Of a stretch of 64,000 nucleotides of DNA, positions 61,518 through 64,000 are shown one piece after another. The position numbers were made by a program, and so were the translations under genes. Positions within the stretch are counted from its first letter, which is position 1; the number at the start of each line of letters is the position of its first letter. The stretch lies in assembly GCF_014643695.1 (NCBI RefSeq), contig NZ_BMJY01000002.1:1-64000 (forward strand), read 5' to 3'. The DNA comes from Microbacterium album. Lineage in GTDB: Bacteria > Actinomycetota > Actinomycetes > Actinomycetales > Microbacteriaceae. The notes beneath the pieces were generated by a model. It saw nothing but the letters and a program-made list of their open reading frames with translations. It did no database searches and was not told the DNA's origin.

Positions 61518-62717
61518 CTAGGCGAACAGCCGCTGCAGGCGCTGGATGCCCTCGAGCAGCGCGTCGTCGCCCAGCGCGTACGACAGGCGCAGGTAGCCGC
61601 TGGGGCCGAACGCCTCGCCGGGAACTACGGCGACCTCCGCCTCGTCGAGGATGAGGTCGGCCAGCTCGAGCGTCGTGGCGGGCGTGCGTCCCGCCCACTC
61701 CCGGCCCAGCAGGCCGCGCACGTCGGGGTACACGTAGAACGCGCCGAGCGGATTCGGCACGGTCACGCCCTGGATCTTCGACAGCTCGTCGACCATCAGG
61801 CGGCGTCGCCGGTCGAAGGCCGTGCGGAAGCGCTCCGCCTCGGTCTGCGGACCGGTCAGGGCCGCCAGAGCCGCGCGCTGCGCGACGTTGTTGACGTTGC
61901 TCGTGAGGTGGGACTGCAGGTTCGCGGCGAGCCCGATCGCGTCGGCGGGGCCGACCATCCAGCCCACGCGCCACCCCGTCATCGCGTAGGTCTTCGCCAC
62001 GCCGTTGAGGAGCAGGGTCTGTCCTGCGAGCTCCGGCGCGGCCTCCACGATCGAGACGGCGCGGGCGCCCTCGTAGACGAGGTTCTGGTAGATCTCGTCG
62101 CTGACCACCCAGATCCCGTGCTCGAGCGCCCATTCGCCGATCGCGCGCGTCTCCTCGGGGGTGTAGACGGAGCCGGTCGGGTTGGACGGCGACACGAACA
62201 CGAGCACGGTCGTGCGGTCGGTGCGCGCCGCCTCGAGCTGCTCCACCGTGACCTTGTAGTCCTGCTCGGCGCCCGCGAACACCTCGACCGGCACGCCGTC
62301 GGCGAGACGGATGGCCTCGGGATAGGTCGTCCAGTAGGGCGCGGGCAGGAGCACCTCGTCGCCCGGGTTCACGACGGCCTGGAACGCCTGGTAGACGGCC
62401 TGCTTGCCGCCGTTGGTGACCACGACCTGCGACGGCGGCACATCCAGTCCCGAGTCGCGCAGCGTCTTCGCGGCGATCGCCTCCCGCAGGGCGGGCAGCC
62501 CAGCGGCGGGCGTGTACCGGAAGTTCGCCGGGTCGCTCAGCGCCTCGGCCGCAGCCTCGACGACGAACCCCGGGGTGGGGAAGTCGGGCTCGCCGGCGGC
62601 GTAGGAGATGACGGCCTTCCCCTCGGCCTTGAGCGCCTTGGCCTTGGCATCGACCTTGAGCGTCGCGGATTCGGCGATGGCGGAGAGCTTGCGGGAGAGA
62701 GGGGCGCGGTCGGTCAC
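61518..62717 (-). CDS. aspC: Class I/II pyridoxal-phosphate aminotransferase
   Basis: A 399-residue aminotransferase of the aspartate/aromatic type. [12 protein letters not shown] starts the core, [10 protein letters not shown] and [11 protein letters not shown] hold cofactor contacts (the Schiff-base Lys is in [13 protein letters not shown]), and the C-terminal YLRLSYAL carries the substrate Arg. GTG 62717 is preceded by TACGCT. Aspartate is the most likely substrate but aromatic amino acids are possible. Confidence 0.9.
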   Translation of the reverse strand: MTDRAPLSRKLSAIAESATLKVDAKAKALKAEGKAVISYAAGEPDFPTPGFVVEAAAEALSDPANFRYTPAAGLPALREAIAAKTLRDSGLDVPPSQVVVTNGGKQAVYQAFQAVVNPGDEVLLPAPYWTTYPEAIRLADGVPVEVFAGAEQDYKVTVEQLEAARTDRTTVLVFVSPSNPTGSVYTPEETRAIGEWALEHGIWVVSDEIYQNLVYEGARAVSIVEAAPELAGQTLLLNGVAKTYAMTGWRVGWMVGPADAIGLAANLQSHLTSNVNNVAQRAALAALTGPQTEAERFRTAFDRRRRLMVDELSKIQGVTVPNPLGAFYVYPDVRGLLGREWAGRTPATTLELADLILDEAEVAVVPGEAFGPSGYLRLSYALGDDALLEGIQRLQRLFA

Positions 62718-62724
62718 ACGCACG

Positions 62725-62730
62725 AGCGTA
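62725..62730 (-). promoter_or_regulatory. Leaderless -10 TACGCT
   Basis: TACGCT, CGTGCGT, then the GTG of the aminotransferase on the minus strand. Confidence 0.6.
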
Positions 62731-62944
62731 ATGCGCGCGGTCGTCGCGCTGCGAGGTCCCACGCCGGGCGCGATCCTTACAGCCGGCCGGTATGTGCGGT
62801 TGCACACTCGGCGTCTCGGCGAATGTCGCTCCGCTTACAGACTCGACCCCGCCCGCCCGCGTACTCTCCTAGTTAAGGGTGGGGCAGGCGGTCATCCATG
62901 ACGCCACCAGACGCCCGCCCGCAGATTCGATCCGGAGGACAACC

Positions 62945-64000
62945 GTGAACGACCGTGAGAAGGCCCTGCTCGGGTCCGTGGCCACCGAGCTGTTCATCGG
63001 GGGCGAGTGGGTGCCGTCGACGTCGGGGAAGACGTTCGATGTGCGTGACCCCGCCACCGGTGACGTGGTGGCGTCGGTGGCCGATGCGACCGCTGAGGAT
63101 GGAGTGCGCGCGCTTGATGCGGCGGTTGCCGTCCAGGACGAGTGGGCCGCGACGGCCCCGCGGACGCGGAGCGACATTCTGCGTCGGGCGTTCGATCTGG
63201 TCCAGGAGCGCAAGGAGGATCTGGCGCTGCTGATGACGATCGAGATGGGCAAGCCGCTGTCCGAGGCGCGTGGCGAGGTCGGGTACGGCGGGGAGTTCCT
63301 GCGCTGGTTCAGCGAGGAGGCGGTGCGGATCTCGGGCCGGTACGGGTCGAACCCCGAGGGCACGGGCCGGATGATCGTGTCGCAGCGGCCGGTGGGTCCG
63401 TCGTTCTTCATCACGCCGTGGAACTTCCCGTTCGCGATGGCGACGCGCAAGATCGCTCCGGCGCTGGCCGCCGGCTGCACGGTGGTGATCAAGCCGCCGC
63501 AGCTGACGCCGCTCACGACGCTGTTCTTCACCCAGCTGCTGGTGGAGGCGGGGCTGCCGAAGGGCGTGGTCAACGTGGTGACGTCGGCATCGTCGAGCCG
63601 GGTCTCGGCGCCCGTCATCGCCGATCCGCGGTTGCGGAAGCTGTCGTTCACGGGGTCGACCGAGGTCGGCCGCAAGCTGATCGCGCAGGCGGCCGAGGGC
63701 GTGCTGCGGGTGTCGATGGAGCTGGGCGGGAACGCGCCGTTCGTGGTGTTCGAGGACGCGGACCTGGACAAGGCGGTCACGGGGGCGCTGCAGGCGAAGT
63801 TCCGCAACATCGGGCAGGCCTGCACCGCGGCGAACCGGTTCATCGTGCACGAGTCTGTTGCGGACGAGTTCGCGCGTCGCGTGAGCGAGCGGGTCGCGGA
63901 CATGAAGATCGGCCGCGGCACGGAGGAGGGCGTGGAGATCGGTCCGCTGATCGACGCCGACGCCGTCGACAAGGCCGCGGAGCTGGTCGAGGACGCGACC
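62945..64000 (+). CDS. gabD: NAD(P)-dependent succinate-semialdehyde dehydrogenase, partial
   Basis: The first 352 residues of an aldehyde dehydrogenase cut by the window end. PWNFPFAM is the cofactor entry, SFTGSTEVGRKL the NAD(P) loop, ELGGNAPFVVF holds the catalytic Glu and GQACTAANRF the catalytic Cys. FIGGEWVPS at the start and the overall pattern fit the GabD group that oxidises succinate semialdehyde to succinate. GTG 62945 follows GGAGG. Substrate remains an inference. Confidence 0.9.
   Translation, partial: MNDREKALLGSVATELFIGGEWVPSTSGKTFDVRDPATGDVVASVADATAEDGVRALDAAVAVQDEWAATAPRTRSDILRRAFDLVQERKEDLALLMTIEMGKPLSEARGEVGYGGEFLRWFSEEAVRISGRYGSNPEGTGRMIVSQRPVGPSFFITPWNFPFAMATRKIAPALAAGCTVVIKPPQLTPLTTLFFTQLLVEAGLPKGVVNVVTSASSSRVSAPVIADPRLRKLSFTGSTEVGRKLIAQAAEGVLRVSMELGGNAPFVVFEDADLDKAVTGALQAKFRNIGQACTAANRFIVHESVADEFARRVSERVADMKIGRGTEEGVEIGPLIDADAVDKAAELVEDAT

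Overview
The window is a 64 kb piece of a very GC-rich actinobacterial chromosome. Coding style, a frequent GTG start, a complete menaquinone pathway, System II cytochrome c maturation genes and small families such as DUF4229 point to the Microbacteriaceae, most likely Microbacterium or a close relative. That placement is inferred from gene content; no 16S rRNA is present. No rRNA operon and no CRISPR array was seen.

Layout. 0-1.4 kb: the 3' tip of an IS481-type transposase and an orphan PD-(D/E)XK nuclease. 1.4-10.5 kb: a lipoprotein, then histidine phosphatase, ResA-like thioredoxin, CcdA, ResB and CcsB (cytochrome c maturation), with an SDR/TetR pair inserted after the phosphatase. 10.5-14.5 kb: a fructose PTS operon (DeoR-type regulator, FruK, FruA). 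14.6-20.6 kb: a TetR-controlled export locus, MMPL plus a YhgE/Pip-type membrane protein. 20.7-36.2 kb: the quinone block, menC, menB, menE, menA, menD, menF, menG and a polyprenyl diphosphate synthase, followed by an FprA-type reductase and interspersed with an MFS transporter, PadR/membrane-protein pair, PPK2 kinase and small membrane proteins. 36.2-36.7 kb is a non-coding duplicated repeat. 36.8-48.2 kb is mixed housekeeping: DEAD-box helicase, GH13 glucosidase, hydrolase, YajQ, FBP-domain protein, inositol monophosphatase, M23 peptidase and tRNA-Tyr, -Thr and -Met. 48.2-50.4 kb is an island remnant at tRNA-Met holding a broken integrase and a P-loop ATPase with a nuclease-like C-terminus. 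52.7-58.3 kb is a six-gene type III polyketide operon. 58.5-64 kb: TauE exporter, a MaoC pair, murB, an aminotransferase and a truncated aldehyde dehydrogenase.

How it fits together. Menaquinone synthesis, prenyl side-chain synthesis and cytochrome c maturation lie near one another, a respiratory biogenesis neighbourhood that also exists in mycobacteria. A recurring regulatory theme is visible directly: about twenty genes carry a TANNNT -10 hexamer 6-8 bases before an ATG or GTG and no ribosome binding site, the signature of leaderless transcription.

The best candidates for undescribed biology are the ATPase-nuclease gene in the tRNA-Met island (48.9-50.3 kb), a small overlapping gene pair at 42.25-42.97 kb, an MMPL transporter carrying a decayed ABC-ATPase-like tail, and several intergenic repeat families built as forward copies followed by an inverted copy.
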